A DNA stretch of 64,000 nucleotides from Lichenibacterium minor (GTDB lineage: Bacteria; Pseudomonadota; Alphaproteobacteria; Rhizobiales; Beijerinckiaceae), in the NCBI RefSeq assembly GCF_004137685.1, contig NZ_QYBB01000026.1, forward strand, positions 1 to 64,000. The letters are read 5' to 3'. Positions 36,229-44,962 of the stretch are shown here, piece after piece. The position numbers were made by a program, and so were the translations under genes. The first letter of the stretch is position 1, and each line of letters opens with the position of its first letter. The notes beneath the pieces were generated by a model that saw nothing but the letters and a program-made list of their open reading frames with translations, had not been told where the DNA came from and ran no database searches.

Positions 36229-37287
36229 TCACGTCGTCCGCCCCCGTGCGGCGATCGGTACGGCGCCCACCACGCGACCGTTCCGCGCTGTCGCGACGGC
36301 ATCATGCAGATTCGAAACGACGCAGACGTGATTTGGGAGGATACGCAGTCGCTCGCCGAGGGCAGGCTTCCGCGCAGACCCCGACAGGTCCACGGTGCCG
36401 TGCTCCTCGTTGAGCCGGACGATGACGGCATCAGGATAGTCCAGAAGTAGCCCGTAGCCACGGCCCGCTTCCGGCGCCAGGAGGTCGCTCGATAGGCTCT
36501 TCGAGCCTGCGTCGATGACAGCCCGGTCGGGCGTCGGGCGGCTCACCACGGTGGCGATCAGCTGGAGTGCGCAGTCGTCGAGCGCGGCCGCTCCGGCCGC
36601 GACCGTCGCGCGATCGTGGTACACATAGGTGCCCACCCTGAGCTCCGTCAGGCCCAGCGTCTCGTGCGCGGTCCAGGCCGTCGGCGTGCCGCCGCCCGAC
36701 ACGGTGCGGATCTCGATGCCGGCGAGCGCGAAGGCCGCGTGGCTTTCGGCGATGAAGCCCGCCGCGGCGGCTCCGAGCGGATAGGTCATCAGCCCGTCGA
36801 AGCGCAGGCCCGGGGGCGCGGCGGCCCGGCGCGCGAGGTCCAGCGCTTCCGCAACCGTGCCCACACCCACGCGGTTCGCGCCGCTCTCGAACTCGACGAG
36901 CACGCCGATCTCGGCACCCGAAGCCGCCGCTGCGGCCGCGGCCGTGTCGAGCGCCATCCCGCTGTCGACGGCGACGCTCATGCGTGCCCGCCGGGCCAGC
37001 CCCGCCAAGCGCAGCGCCTTGGCTGGGCCGATCAGCGGGTAGGAGATGAGGATATCGTCGAGGCCGGCGTCGGCCATCACCTCGGCCTCGCCGAGCTTCT
37101 GGCAGGTGATGCCGACGGCGCCGAGTTCCACCTGACGGCGCGCCAGATGCGGCAGCTTGTGGGTCTTGATGTGGGGCCGGAGCCTCAACCCGTGCCGGTC
37201 GCAATAGTCCTGCATGGCTTCGAGGTTGCGGTCGACCCGGTCGAGGTCGATCACGGGGACGGGCGTTTCGAGGTCGGCGATCTGCAT
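36229..37287 (-). CDS. DSD1-family PLP enzyme (D-threonine aldolase / D-serine dehydratase-like)
   Basis: The 352-residue protein has the alanine-racemase-like barrel start ETPVPVIDLDRVDRNLEAMQ and the PLP lysine motif RPHIKTHKLP (K41). Further markers are VEFESGANRVGV, SGGGTPTAW and LRVGTYVYHD, and the metal-site type C-terminus PNHVCVVSNLHD. The family cleaves or dehydrates D-3-hydroxy amino acids (D-threonine, D-serine). It follows the D-aminoacylase gene by 11 bases. In this set it would consume D-amino acids freed by the deacylase. Which reaction it catalyses cannot be told. Confidence 0.86.
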   Translation of the reverse strand: MQIADLETPVPVIDLDRVDRNLEAMQDYCDRHGLRLRPHIKTHKLPHLARRQVELGAVGITCQKLGEAEVMADAGLDDILISYPLIGPAKALRLAGLARRARMSVAVDSGMALDTAAAAAAASGAEIGVLVEFESGANRVGVGTVAEALDLARRAAAPPGLRFDGLMTYPLGAAAAGFIAESHAAFALAGIEIRTVSGGGTPTAWTAHETLGLTELRVGTYVYHDRATVAAGAAALDDCALQLIATVVSRPTPDRAVIDAGSKSLSSDLLAPEAGRGYGLLLDYPDAVIVRLNEEHGTVDLSGSARKPALGERLRILPNHVCVVSNLHDAVATARNGRVVGAVPIAARGRTT

Positions 37288-37298
37288 GGGGCGGCTCC

Positions 37299-38912
37299 TC
37301 AGCCGGTGATGGAGGGGGGGCCGCAGAGCACGCGTCCCGGCAGCCGGCCCGTGACGGCGCCGTCCTCCACGACGGCCTCACCCGCCACCCAGACGTCGGT
37401 GATGCCGTGGGGCATCTGCACCGGGTCGGCGAAGGTGGCGCGGTCGATCGTGTCGTCGGCGAAGAGCACGAGGTCGGCCGCGAGGCCGGGGCGCAGCACC
37501 CCGCGGTCCGCGAGGCCGAAGCGCCCGGCCGGCATCGACGTCATGCGCCGCACGCCTTCTTCCAGGCCGAACCAGCCGTCGGCGCGGGCGAGCTTGCCGA
37601 TCACGCGCGGAAAGGTGCCGTAGGCGCGGGGATGGGGCCGCGTGCCGGGCCGCGGCAGCCCGTCCGAGCCGAACATGTGGAGGCAATGGGTGCAGGCGGC
37701 GCGGAGGTCGGCCTCGTCGAGCTGGAACATCACGATGGCGGTCTGCCCGGCATCGTCCTCGACGAACCGCACCATGAGGTCGAAGGGGTCGAGGCCCGCC
37801 TCGGCCGCCGCGGCATCCATCCGCAGGCCTTCGAAGCGCTTCAGGCCGGGGGCGCCCACCCCCGAAACCAGCACGTTGGCCCAGCCGATGAGCGAGATCT
37901 TCGACTGCGCCGCGTGAGGGTCGGCGGGGCCGCGCTCCACCCAGTCGCGCAAGGCCGCCCGCTCCGCTGGATCGTGCAGGCGGGCCAGGAGCGGCGCGAG
38001 CCCGCCGGCCTGAGCTTCCGGCGGCAGCAGTTGCAGCATGTAGGAGCTGCCCGCCGGATAAGGGTACATGTCGAAAGACACGTCGAGCCCCTCGGCGCGC
38101 GCCGCTTCCAGGCGTGCGATCGCCTTCGGCACGCCGCCCCAGTTGGGGCGCCCGGCCGACTGCAGGTGGCTCAGCAGGCCCGCGGCGCCGGACGCGCGCA
38201 GCAGGCCCAGGAACTCGTCCACGGCGCCGACCAGACCCGCCTCATAGGAGCGGACATGGGCGGCGAGCACGCGGCCGTGCCGCCGGACGGTTTCGGCTAG
38301 CGCCGTCATCTCGGGCGCCTCCGCATAGGCGCTCGGCGGGTAGACGAGCCCGAGCGACAGGCCGGCGGCACCGGCGGCGAGCTGGGCGTCGAGCAGCGCC
38401 ACCATGGCGGCGACCTCGGCCGGTGTCGCGGGCCGGTCGTCGTATCCCATGGCGGCGAGGCGCAGGGCAGCGTGGCCGACGAGAGACACGAGGTTCGGGC
38501 CGATGCCGCGCCCGTGCAGGGTGGACCGGTAGGCGTCGAGGCTGTCGAAGACCTCGTCGGGCGCGGTTTCGCCGAGCAGGCCCGAGAAGTGGAGGCGCAG
38601 CGCCTCGGCCGAGGCGGGCCGCGCCGGATAGAGCGAGAAGGAGCAGTTGCCCACCACGACCGTGGTCACGCCCTGCAGCACTTTCTCGGGCCGCGTCGGC
38701 TCGCGCAGGAAGGCCGCGTCGTCGTGGCAATGCGCGTCGATGAAGCCGGGCGCGAGATAACGGTCCCCGGCCTCGACCACCCGCGCGCCTGCCACCGGCA
38801 GGTCGGGACCGACGGCGGCGATGCGCCCCGCGGCGATCCGCACGTCGGCGCGGAACCAGGGTGCGCCGGTGCCGTCGATGACGCGGGCGCGGCGGATCAG
38901 GCTCTCGGTCAC
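37299..38912 (-). CDS. N-acyl-D-amino-acid deacylase (D-aminoacylase family)
   Basis: The 537-residue amidohydrolase has the metal motif FIDAHCHDDAAF (H61, H63) and VVVGNCSFSLYP, whose C90 matches the metal-binding Cys of D-aminoacylases. Conserved later parts include YPPSAYAEAPEMTALAETVR, HLQSAGRPNWG, MFGSDGLPRPGTRPHPRAYG and RMTSMPAGRFGL. It removes the acyl group from N-acyl-D-amino acids. The end overlaps no gene, but the start overlaps the upstream permease stop (ATGA). Its place among D-amino-acid enzymes and peptide importers supports the role. Confidence 0.9.
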   Translation of the reverse strand: MTESLIRRARVIDGTGAPWFRADVRIAAGRIAAVGPDLPVAGARVVEAGDRYLAPGFIDAHCHDDAAFLREPTRPEKVLQGVTTVVVGNCSFSLYPARPASAEALRLHFSGLLGETAPDEVFDSLDAYRSTLHGRGIGPNLVSLVGHAALRLAAMGYDDRPATPAEVAAMVALLDAQLAAGAAGLSLGLVYPPSAYAEAPEMTALAETVRRHGRVLAAHVRSYEAGLVGAVDEFLGLLRASGAAGLLSHLQSAGRPNWGGVPKAIARLEAARAEGLDVSFDMYPYPAGSSYMLQLLPPEAQAGGLAPLLARLHDPAERAALRDWVERGPADPHAAQSKISLIGWANVLVSGVGAPGLKRFEGLRMDAAAAEAGLDPFDLMVRFVEDDAGQTAIVMFQLDEADLRAACTHCLHMFGSDGLPRPGTRPHPRAYGTFPRVIGKLARADGWFGLEEGVRRMTSMPAGRFGLADRGVLRPGLAADLVLFADDTIDRATFADPVQMPHGITDVWVAGEAVVEDGAVTGRLPGRVLCGPPSITG

Positions 38913-39826
38913 ATCAGCCTCTGCAGCTTGGGGTCGAGGGCGTCGCGCAGCCCGTCGCCGAGGATCTGCAGCGACAGAACCGTGAGCACGATGGCGGCGC
39001 CGGGCACGAAGATGAGCCAGTCGGCGCGGCCCATGTAGGCCTGCGCGCCCGCCATCATGTTGCCCCAGGTGGGCGTGGTGGGCGGGACGCCGGTGCCGAG
39101 AAAGGACAGCGCCGCCTCGGTCAGGATGGCGTAACCGAAGATGAACGTCCCCTGCACGATCAGCGCCGACGTCAGGTTCGGCAGGAGGTGGGTCGCCATG
39201 ATGCGGGGCGTGGAAGCGCCCATCGACCGGGCCGCCTCGATGAAGGGCAGTTCGCGCAGCACCAGCGTGGCGCCGCGCACGATGCGGGCGACGCGCGGCG
39301 TGTACACGATGCCGAGCGCCAGAACGACGTCGAAGAGCGAGGGACCGAGCCCGGCCACGAGCGCGATGGCGAGCAGGATGTCGGGGAAGGCCATCAGGGC
39401 GTCGGTGAAGCGCATCAGCGCGGCGTCGAGGCGCCGCACGAAGCCGGCCGTGATCCCGATGGCGAGGCCGAGCGCGGTCGCCAGCATCACCACCAGGGCG
39501 CCGACGGCGAGGGACAGCCGGGCGCCGAACAGCAACCGGCTCAACACGTCGCGGCCGAAATCGTCGGAGCCGAGGAGGTGGCGGGCATCGGGGGCCGCGA
39601 GGCGGTGGGCGATGTCCATCCGCGACGGCGCATAGGGGGCGAGCGTCTGGGCGAAGGCGGCGGCCAGCACCACGAGCGCGAGGATCGCCATGGCACAGAG
39701 CGCGGTCGGGCGGCGCAGCAGGCGGCCGAGCAGCAGGCGGCGGGGGGATCGCGGGCGCGGCCCCGAAAGGACGGGCGGGTCGGCCGGCACCGCGGGCTCG
39801 ACGCGCATCGAAGGATCGTCCGTCAT
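38909..39826 (-). CDS. Dipeptide-type ABC importer permease (DppC/OppC family)
   Basis: The 305-residue permease begins with a Pro/Arg-rich cytoplasmic tail. It then shows the DppC pattern: LLGSDDFGRDVLSRLLFGAR, DALMAFPDILLAIAL, EAARSMGASTPRIMATHLLPN and ILTEAALSFLGTGVPPTTPTWGNM (split). It overlaps the DppB-like gene by four bases and the D-aminoacylase gene by four bases, so all three are translationally coupled. It probably imports peptides or N-acyl amino acids. Confidence 0.9.
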   Translation of the reverse strand: MTDDPSMRVEPAVPADPPVLSGPRPRSPRRLLLGRLLRRPTALCAMAILALVVLAAAFAQTLAPYAPSRMDIAHRLAAPDARHLLGSDDFGRDVLSRLLFGARLSLAVGALVVMLATALGLAIGITAGFVRRLDAALMRFTDALMAFPDILLAIALVAGLGPSLFDVVLALGIVYTPRVARIVRGATLVLRELPFIEAARSMGASTPRIMATHLLPNLTSALIVQGTFIFGYAILTEAALSFLGTGVPPTTPTWGNMMAGAQAYMGRADWLIFVPGAAIVLTVLSLQILGDGLRDALDPKLQRLM

Positions 39827-40764
39827 GGGCGCACCCGCGGGTCGACGAGGGTGTAGAGGAGGTCGACGGCGAGGTTGATGAGCACGTAGAGGCCGGAGAT
39901 CACCAGCAGCGCGCCCTGGATTACGGGATAATCGCGGCGCAGCACGGCCGACACGATGAGGTTGCCCACGCCCGGAAGGCCGAACACCGTTTCGGTCACG
40001 ATCGCGCCGCCGATCAGCGTCGCGACCATCAGGCCGATCACGGTCAGCACCGGGATCAGGGCGTTGCGCAGCGCGTGGCGGGTGACGACGTGCCAGGGCC
40101 GCACGCCCTTGGCCCGCGCGGTGCGGACATAGTCCTCGCCCAGCACGTCGAGCATGCTGGTGCGGGTGAAGCGGATGATGAGGGCCGAGTTCGGCAGGCC
40201 GAGCGCCACCGCGGGCAGGACGAGGTGATAGACGTGGGCGCCGAGCCCGTCGCCGGGGTCGCCCCAGCCGGCGACCGGGAACCAGGCGTGACGCACGGCC
40301 AGCGCTTCGATCAGCGTCAGCCCCACCCAGAAGCTCGGCAGCGATGCGAAGAGCATCGCCCCCGCGGTGGCGACGTGGTCCGTGGGCCGGCCGCGCCGCA
40401 CGGCCGAGATCACGCCCACCGGCACCCCGATCGCGATGGCGATGGCGGCCGACATGAGGGTGAGGAGGCTCGTCAATCCGGCCCGCTCGGCGATGGCCTG
40501 CGAGACCGGACGGTTCAGGAAGATCGACTGCCCGAGGTCCAGGCTGGCGATCTGCTTGCAGTACAGCAGGAACTGCACGAGCAGCGGCTGGTCGAGCCCG
40601 AGCCGCGTGCGCAGCGCCGCGACGTCGTCCGGCGTCGCCGCCGAGCCCAGCATCACGGATGCGGGGTCGCCGGGCACGACGCGGACGATCACGAACACGA
40701 TGAGGGCGACCAGCACCATCACCACCAGGAGGCCCCCGGCGCGGCGCAGCAGGAAGGAGTGCAC
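39823..40764 (-). CDS. Dipeptide-type ABC importer permease (DppB/OppB family)
   Basis: The 313-residue permease has the DppB layout: first helix, RVVPGDPASVMLG, LGLDQPLLVQFLLY, SLDLGQSIF, then the EAA-type loop EDYVRTARAKGVRPWHVVTR and the end GGAIVTETVFGLPGVGNL. It starts with GTG at 40764, 14 bases after the binding-protein gene. No DppD or DppF ATPase gene is found beside it, so the ATP-hydrolysing subunits must come from elsewhere. Confidence 0.9.
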   Translation of the reverse strand: MHSFLLRRAGGLLVVMVLVALIVFVIVRVVPGDPASVMLGSAATPDDVAALRTRLGLDQPLLVQFLLYCKQIASLDLGQSIFLNRPVSQAIAERAGLTSLLTLMSAAIAIAIGVPVGVISAVRRGRPTDHVATAGAMLFASLPSFWVGLTLIEALAVRHAWFPVAGWGDPGDGLGAHVYHLVLPAVALGLPNSALIIRFTRTSMLDVLGEDYVRTARAKGVRPWHVVTRHALRNALIPVLTVIGLMVATLIGGAIVTETVFGLPGVGNLIVSAVLRRDYPVIQGALLVISGLYVLINLAVDLLYTLVDPRVRP

Positions 40765-40778
40765 GGGCGCGCCCCGCT

Positions 40779-42332
40779 TCAGGCCGCGAGGCCGACGTTC
40801 CAGAAGAACGGCCAGGGCACCGTCGTATAGCCCGTCACGCGCGTCGACCGGGCCGCGAGATTGTAGAAGTCGCCGACCTTGATCGACGGCGCCTCGGCGT
40901 AGAACAGTGCCTGGATCGTCTTCCAGTCCGCGACGCGCTTCGCGGGATCGGTCTCGCCGTTGAAGGCGTCGAGTGCGGCATGCTTCGCCGGCGTGTCCCA
41001 CCAGCCGGGGTAGCTCGGGTTCAGCACCGTGATCAGCGACGGCTCCGGCACGAAGGTGTGGTAGGTGAAGAAGGCGTCCCAGCTCTTCTCGTCGCCGCGG
41101 CGGCTGAGCAGCGTCGCCCAGTCGAGCACCTGAAGGTCGACCTCGAACCCGGCGTCCTGCAGGTTCTGCTGGGCCACGAGGCTCATCTTGTACAGGAAGT
41201 CGTATTGCTGCGACGTCATGATGCGGATGGGCTGCTTCTTGTAGCCCGCCTGCTTCAGGAGGTCGCCCGCCTTGGCCGGGTCGTTCAGGTTGTAGGCCGT
41301 GACACCCGCCTCGTCGTGATAGGGCGTGCCCTTGGGGTAAAGGGAGCCCTGGGCGTCGAAGAAGGCCGGGTCGCCGAAGCCGGCCGCCAGCATGTCCGAG
41401 CAGGACAGGGCCGCCTGGGCGGCGCGGCGCACGGTCGGGTCCGTCATCGGCCCGGCGCGCTCGTTGAAGATCATGAGCGGGAAGCCGAAGGGCTTCACCG
41501 TGATGGGGGCGACGGCGGCCTGCCCCTCGAAGCGCGGCAGCATCTCGGGTGCCAGCGAATCGGCGAACTGGTATTGGCCGGACAACATGCCGTCGACGCG
41601 GGTCGTCGGGTTCGGCACCGGCACGAAACGGATCTCGCCGACGATCGCGCGGCGCTCGCCCGCGTAGCCGCTCGGGGTGCCGGGCGGCGACGCGTAGCCG
41701 TCGAAGCGGGCGAGGCGGATATACTGATCGGGCTTGTGCTCCACGAAGCGGTAGGGGCCGGTGCCGACGGGGTCGCCCATCGCCGCCGCACTCGCCACTG
41801 CCTTCGGCAGGATGGCGGCGGCGCCGTTGTTCATCGCCAGCAGGGCGAGCAGCGGCGCATAGGGGCGGCTCAGCGTGATCGTGAGGCCGAGCGGCCCGTC
41901 GGCCGCGATCCCGGCGATGGACGGGGCCGCCTGCTTGCCGCGCGGCGACAGCTTCAGCCAGCGCTCCAGCGACGCCACGGCATCGTCCGACGTCATCGGG
42001 GTGCCGTCGTGGAAGCGGACGCCCGACCGCAGCCTGACGGCGTAGCGCCGGGCGTCGGGCGATACCGTCGGCAGGCCATCGGCCAGGAGCGGGCGGACCT
42101 GCCAGGCGTCGTCGAAGCAGAACAGCGTTTCGAAGACGTGTTGGGTGATGATGCTGACGAGGTCCGACGTCGCCACCGTGGGGTCGAGGGTGCCCGGCTC
42201 GCCGATCGTGGCCACCTGCAACACGCCGCCGGCGGGCGCCTGCGCCCAGGCGCGGCCGGCGGCCGCCAGGGTCGCCGCCCCGACGAGGCCGGTCCCGAAT
42301 GCCCGGCGCGAAATCTCGGTCAGCCTTGTCAT
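40779..42332 (-). CDS. Periplasmic peptide-type binding protein (DppA/OppA, SBP_bac_5)
   Basis: The 517-residue protein has a twin-arginine leader (EISRRAFGTGLVGAATLAAA) with cleavage near AWA-QA. The cluster 5 fold is shown by GEPGTLDPTVATSDLVSIIT, VRLRSGVRFHDGTPMTSDD and GTGPYRFVEHKPDQYIRLAR. It binds peptides or similar compounds. The ATG at 42332 follows a GGGGGA ribosome site. A TTG five codons earlier lacks one. It is the first gene of the DppB/C, deacylase and DSD1 gene set. Confidence 0.9.
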   Translation of the reverse strand: MTRLTEISRRAFGTGLVGAATLAAAGRAWAQAPAGGVLQVATIGEPGTLDPTVATSDLVSIITQHVFETLFCFDDAWQVRPLLADGLPTVSPDARRYAVRLRSGVRFHDGTPMTSDDAVASLERWLKLSPRGKQAAPSIAGIAADGPLGLTITLSRPYAPLLALLAMNNGAAAILPKAVASAAAMGDPVGTGPYRFVEHKPDQYIRLARFDGYASPPGTPSGYAGERRAIVGEIRFVPVPNPTTRVDGMLSGQYQFADSLAPEMLPRFEGQAAVAPITVKPFGFPLMIFNERAGPMTDPTVRRAAQAALSCSDMLAAGFGDPAFFDAQGSLYPKGTPYHDEAGVTAYNLNDPAKAGDLLKQAGYKKQPIRIMTSQQYDFLYKMSLVAQQNLQDAGFEVDLQVLDWATLLSRRGDEKSWDAFFTYHTFVPEPSLITVLNPSYPGWWDTPAKHAALDAFNGETDPAKRVADWKTIQALFYAEAPSIKVGDFYNLAARSTRVTGYTTVPWPFFWNVGLAA

Positions 42333-42435
42333 GGTGGTTTCCCCCAAGGTGTCGGTGTCGGTGTCGCGGGGCGACGCGGCCCCTGATGCGGCTCGGGACG
42401 GCTCGCGCCGTCGTCGAGCCGCCGTTTCGGCCGTG

Positions 42436-42783
42436 TCAGAGCACCGCCACGGCCGTCATCTCGACGCGGAGGTCGGGATCGGCGAGGCGGGCCTCGACGC
42501 AGGCGCGGGCCGGCGGGTTGGCCGGATCCAGCCAGGCATCGTAGACCTCGTTCATGGCGTCGAAGTCGGTGATGTGCGGCAGGAAGACGTTGACGGCGAC
42601 GAGCTTCGCCCGCGTCGTCCCGGCTTCGGCCAGCAGGGCGTCGATCTTTGCCAGCACGTCGCGGGTCTGGCCCGCGATGCCGGCCTTGCGGTCGTCGGCG
42701 ACCTGGCCCGCCACGAAGACGAAGCCGTTCGCCGACACCGCCTGCGACATGCGGCTGCCCGCCTGGTAACGCTGGATCATCAT
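42436..42783 (-). CDS. RidA-family protein (YjgF/YER057c/UK114)
   Basis: The 115-residue protein has SQAVSANGFVFVAGQVADD, TRDVLAKIDALLAEAGTT and the family end PPARACVEARLADPDLRVEM, with the arginine that contacts the imine carboxylate. RidA proteins hydrolyse reactive enamines and imines made by PLP enzymes that dehydrate serine or threonine, or oxidise amino acids. Its linkage to a DSD1-type enzyme fits that need. Start codons at 42783 and 42780 are equally possible. Confidence 0.88.
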   Translation of the reverse strand: MMIQRYQAGSRMSQAVSANGFVFVAGQVADDRKAGIAGQTRDVLAKIDALLAEAGTTRAKLVAVNVFLPHITDFDAMNEVYDAWLDPANPPARACVEARLADPDLRVEMTAVAVL

Positions 42784-42834
42784 CTTCTGTCTCACTTTCG
42801 ATCTCGGTGCCGGGCGAAGATGCGCGACGTCCGT

Positions 42835-43629
42835 TCAACGGTCCCGCGTGCCGCGCAGGAATTCGACGAGGCGCGGGTGCTTCGGCGCGCCGAAGACCGC
42901 TTTCGGCGGCCCCTGCTCGGCCACGAGGCCCTTCTCCATGAAGACGACGGTGTTCGACACGTCGCGGGCGAAGCGCATCTCGTGGGTGACGAGCAGAAGG
43001 GTGGCGCCTTCGACCGCGAGGGCCTTCACGGTCGCCAGCACCTCGCCGACGAGTTCGGGGTCGAGCGCCGAGGTGATCTCGTCGAGCAGCACGAGCTTGG
43101 GCTCCATGGCGAGGGCCCGGGCGATGGCGACGCGCTGCTGCTGGCCGCCCGAGAGCTGGCTCGGGGCGTGGTCGGCGCGCTCGGCCAGGCCCACGCGCCC
43201 GAGCCAGCGCTCCGCGACGGCACGGGCCTCGGCTCGTCCCATCCCCCGCACCTTGCGCAGGCCCAGCATGACGTTGCCGGCCGCCGACAGGTGCGGGAAC
43301 AGGTTGAAGCTTTGGAAGACCATGCCGGTCATGGCGCGCTGGCGGGCGAGTTCACGGTCCTTGAGGCGGATCCGCTTGTCGCCGCTGCGGCGATAGCCGA
43401 CCGCCTCGCCGTCGAGCACCACCTCGCCGCCTTCGAACTCCTCGAGGAGGTTCACGCAGCGCAGCAGGGTGGTCTTGCCCGAACCGCTCGAACCGATGAT
43501 CGAGACGACCTCGCCGCGGTGGACGTCGAGGTCGACGCCCTTGAGGATCTCGGTGGCGCCGAAGCGCTTGTGCAGGCCCTGGATCCGAAGGAGGGGCCGG
43601 GCCGCGGCCGGGGTGTCAGCGGAAGGCAA
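42835..43629 (-). CDS. Polar amino-acid ABC importer ATPase (GlnQ/HisP family)
   Basis: The 264-residue ATPase has Walker A GSSGSGKTT, signature LSGGQQQRVAIARAL, Walker B LVLLDEITSALDPEL and VTHEMRFARDVS. It belongs to the same family as the protein at 22332 but is not a recent copy of it. It overlaps the preceding permease gene by 14 bases. The RidA gene follows after 51 bases. Confidence 0.92.
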   Translation of the reverse strand: MPSADTPAAARPLLRIQGLHKRFGATEILKGVDLDVHRGEVVSIIGSSGSGKTTLLRCVNLLEEFEGGEVVLDGEAVGYRRSGDKRIRLKDRELARQRAMTGMVFQSFNLFPHLSAAGNVMLGLRKVRGMGRAEARAVAERWLGRVGLAERADHAPSQLSGGQQQRVAIARALAMEPKLVLLDEITSALDPELVGEVLATVKALAVEGATLLLVTHEMRFARDVSNTVVFMEKGLVAEQGPPKAVFGAPKHPRLVEFLRGTRDR

Positions 43630-44269
43630 CGCGGCGCTCCAAGGCTTTGCCGGCCCGCTCGATGGCGAAGTTGACCACCAGGTAGACGGCGCCGGCGAGG
43701 AGGTAGAACTGCAGGGTCAGGAAGTTGCGGCCGATGATCTCCTGCGTCCGCAGCAGCAGCTCCCCGACGCCGATGACCGACAGAAGCGTCGAGGCCTTCA
43801 CCATCTCGACGCAGGTATTGATCCAGGGCGGCAGCAGGCTGCGAAGCGCCTGCGGCAGCAGCACGTGGAGGAGCACGCCGTAGAAGGTCAGGCCGACCGC
43901 CTTGGCGGCTTCGCTCTGACCGCGCGGGATCGCCTGAAGGGCGCCGCGCACGATCTCCCCGATGTGGGCGCCGCAGAAGAGCGTCAGCGCCAGCACGCCG
44001 GCCGAAAAGGGCTGGAGGTGCAGGCCGAGCACGGACGGCATGTAGAAGGCCGCCAGCACGAGCACGAGGACCGGCGTGCCTCGCATCACGTCGGCATAGG
44101 CGCGCGCGACGAGGCGCAGCGGCAAACCGCCATAGACGAGGCCGACCCCCACCGCGGTGCCCAGCGCCGTTCCCAGCAGGATGGAGAGCGCGGAGATCGA
44201 CAGCGTCTGCAGAAGGCCGCCGACGATGACGTCGCGGGCGTCCCAGGCTTCGGTGAGGAACTCGTCCAT
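43616..44269 (-). CDS. Polar amino-acid ABC importer permease
   Basis: The 217-residue permease has the pattern YADVMRGTPVLVLVLAAFYM and GEIVRGALQAIPRGQSEAAK, the EAA coupling loop. It forms a pair with the permease gene 8 bases upstream. Five or so helices are predicted. Substrate class is polar or D-amino acids by context. Confidence 0.9.
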   Translation of the reverse strand: MDEFLTEAWDARDVIVGGLLQTLSISALSILLGTALGTAVGVGLVYGGLPLRLVARAYADVMRGTPVLVLVLAAFYMPSVLGLHLQPFSAGVLALTLFCGAHIGEIVRGALQAIPRGQSEAAKAVGLTFYGVLLHVLLPQALRSLLPPWINTCVEMVKASTLLSVIGVGELLLRTQEIIGRNFLTLQFYLLAGAVYLVVNFAIERAGKALERRVAFR

Positions 44270-44277
44270 GGCGGCCG

Positions 44278-44937
44278 TCAGAACTTGGGAAAGCGGCGTT
44301 CGAGGCCGCGCAACGCGGCCGCGATGGCGAAGCAGGTCGCGATGTAGAGGGCGCTCGCCACCGTCCAGGCCTCGACGACGCGGAAGCTTTCGACGTTGAT
44401 GCGACGCGCCTGGAAGGTGAGCTCCGGCACCGCGATGGCGGCGGCGATCGAAGTGTCCTTGAACAGCGAGATGAAGGTGCTGCCGAGCGCCGGCAGCACG
44501 TTGCGCAGCATCACCGGGCCGACGACGTGCACGGCGATCCCCAGGCGCGTCAGCCCGATGGCCTTGCCGGCCTCCGAAAGGCCCGGTGGCACCGAGACCA
44601 GCCCCGCCCGGAACACCTCGGTGAGGTAGGCGCCCGCGTAGAGCGACAGGGCGGTGACGAAGCTCGGCTCCTTGTCGAGCCGCACGCCGAGGTCCGGCAG
44701 CGCGAAGTAGAGCATCAGCACGATGACGAGGATGGGCGTGTTGCGCACCACGGCCACGTAGAAGGAGGCGAGCAGGCGGCCGGCGCGGGACGGGCCGACG
44801 CTGAGGAAACCTCCCGCCACCCCGATCAGGGTGCCGATCGCGAGCGACGCCACGGCGAGTTCGAGGCCGAGGAGCAGTCCACCGAGGAGCCTGGGCAGGT
44901 TGGTCCAGACCACCGCGAAGTTCAGGGTGTAGCCCAT
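44278..44937 (-). CDS. Polar amino-acid ABC importer permease (second subunit)
   Basis: The 219-residue permease has FYVAVVRNTPILVIVLMLYF and TEVFRAGLVSVPPGLSEAGK. The ATG at 44937 is preferred to a longer frame reaching 45048, which would run into the binding-protein gene. It is 25 bases downstream of that gene. Together with the genes on either side it makes a complete importer. Confidence 0.88.
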   Translation of the reverse strand: MGYTLNFAVVWTNLPRLLGGLLLGLELAVASLAIGTLIGVAGGFLSVGPSRAGRLLASFYVAVVRNTPILVIVLMLYFALPDLGVRLDKEPSFVTALSLYAGAYLTEVFRAGLVSVPPGLSEAGKAIGLTRLGIAVHVVGPVMLRNVLPALGSTFISLFKDTSIAAAIAVPELTFQARRINVESFRVVEAWTVASALYIATCFAIAAALRGLERRFPKF

Positions 44938-44962
44938 CGGGTCGGCCCCGGCCTCGCCAGGC

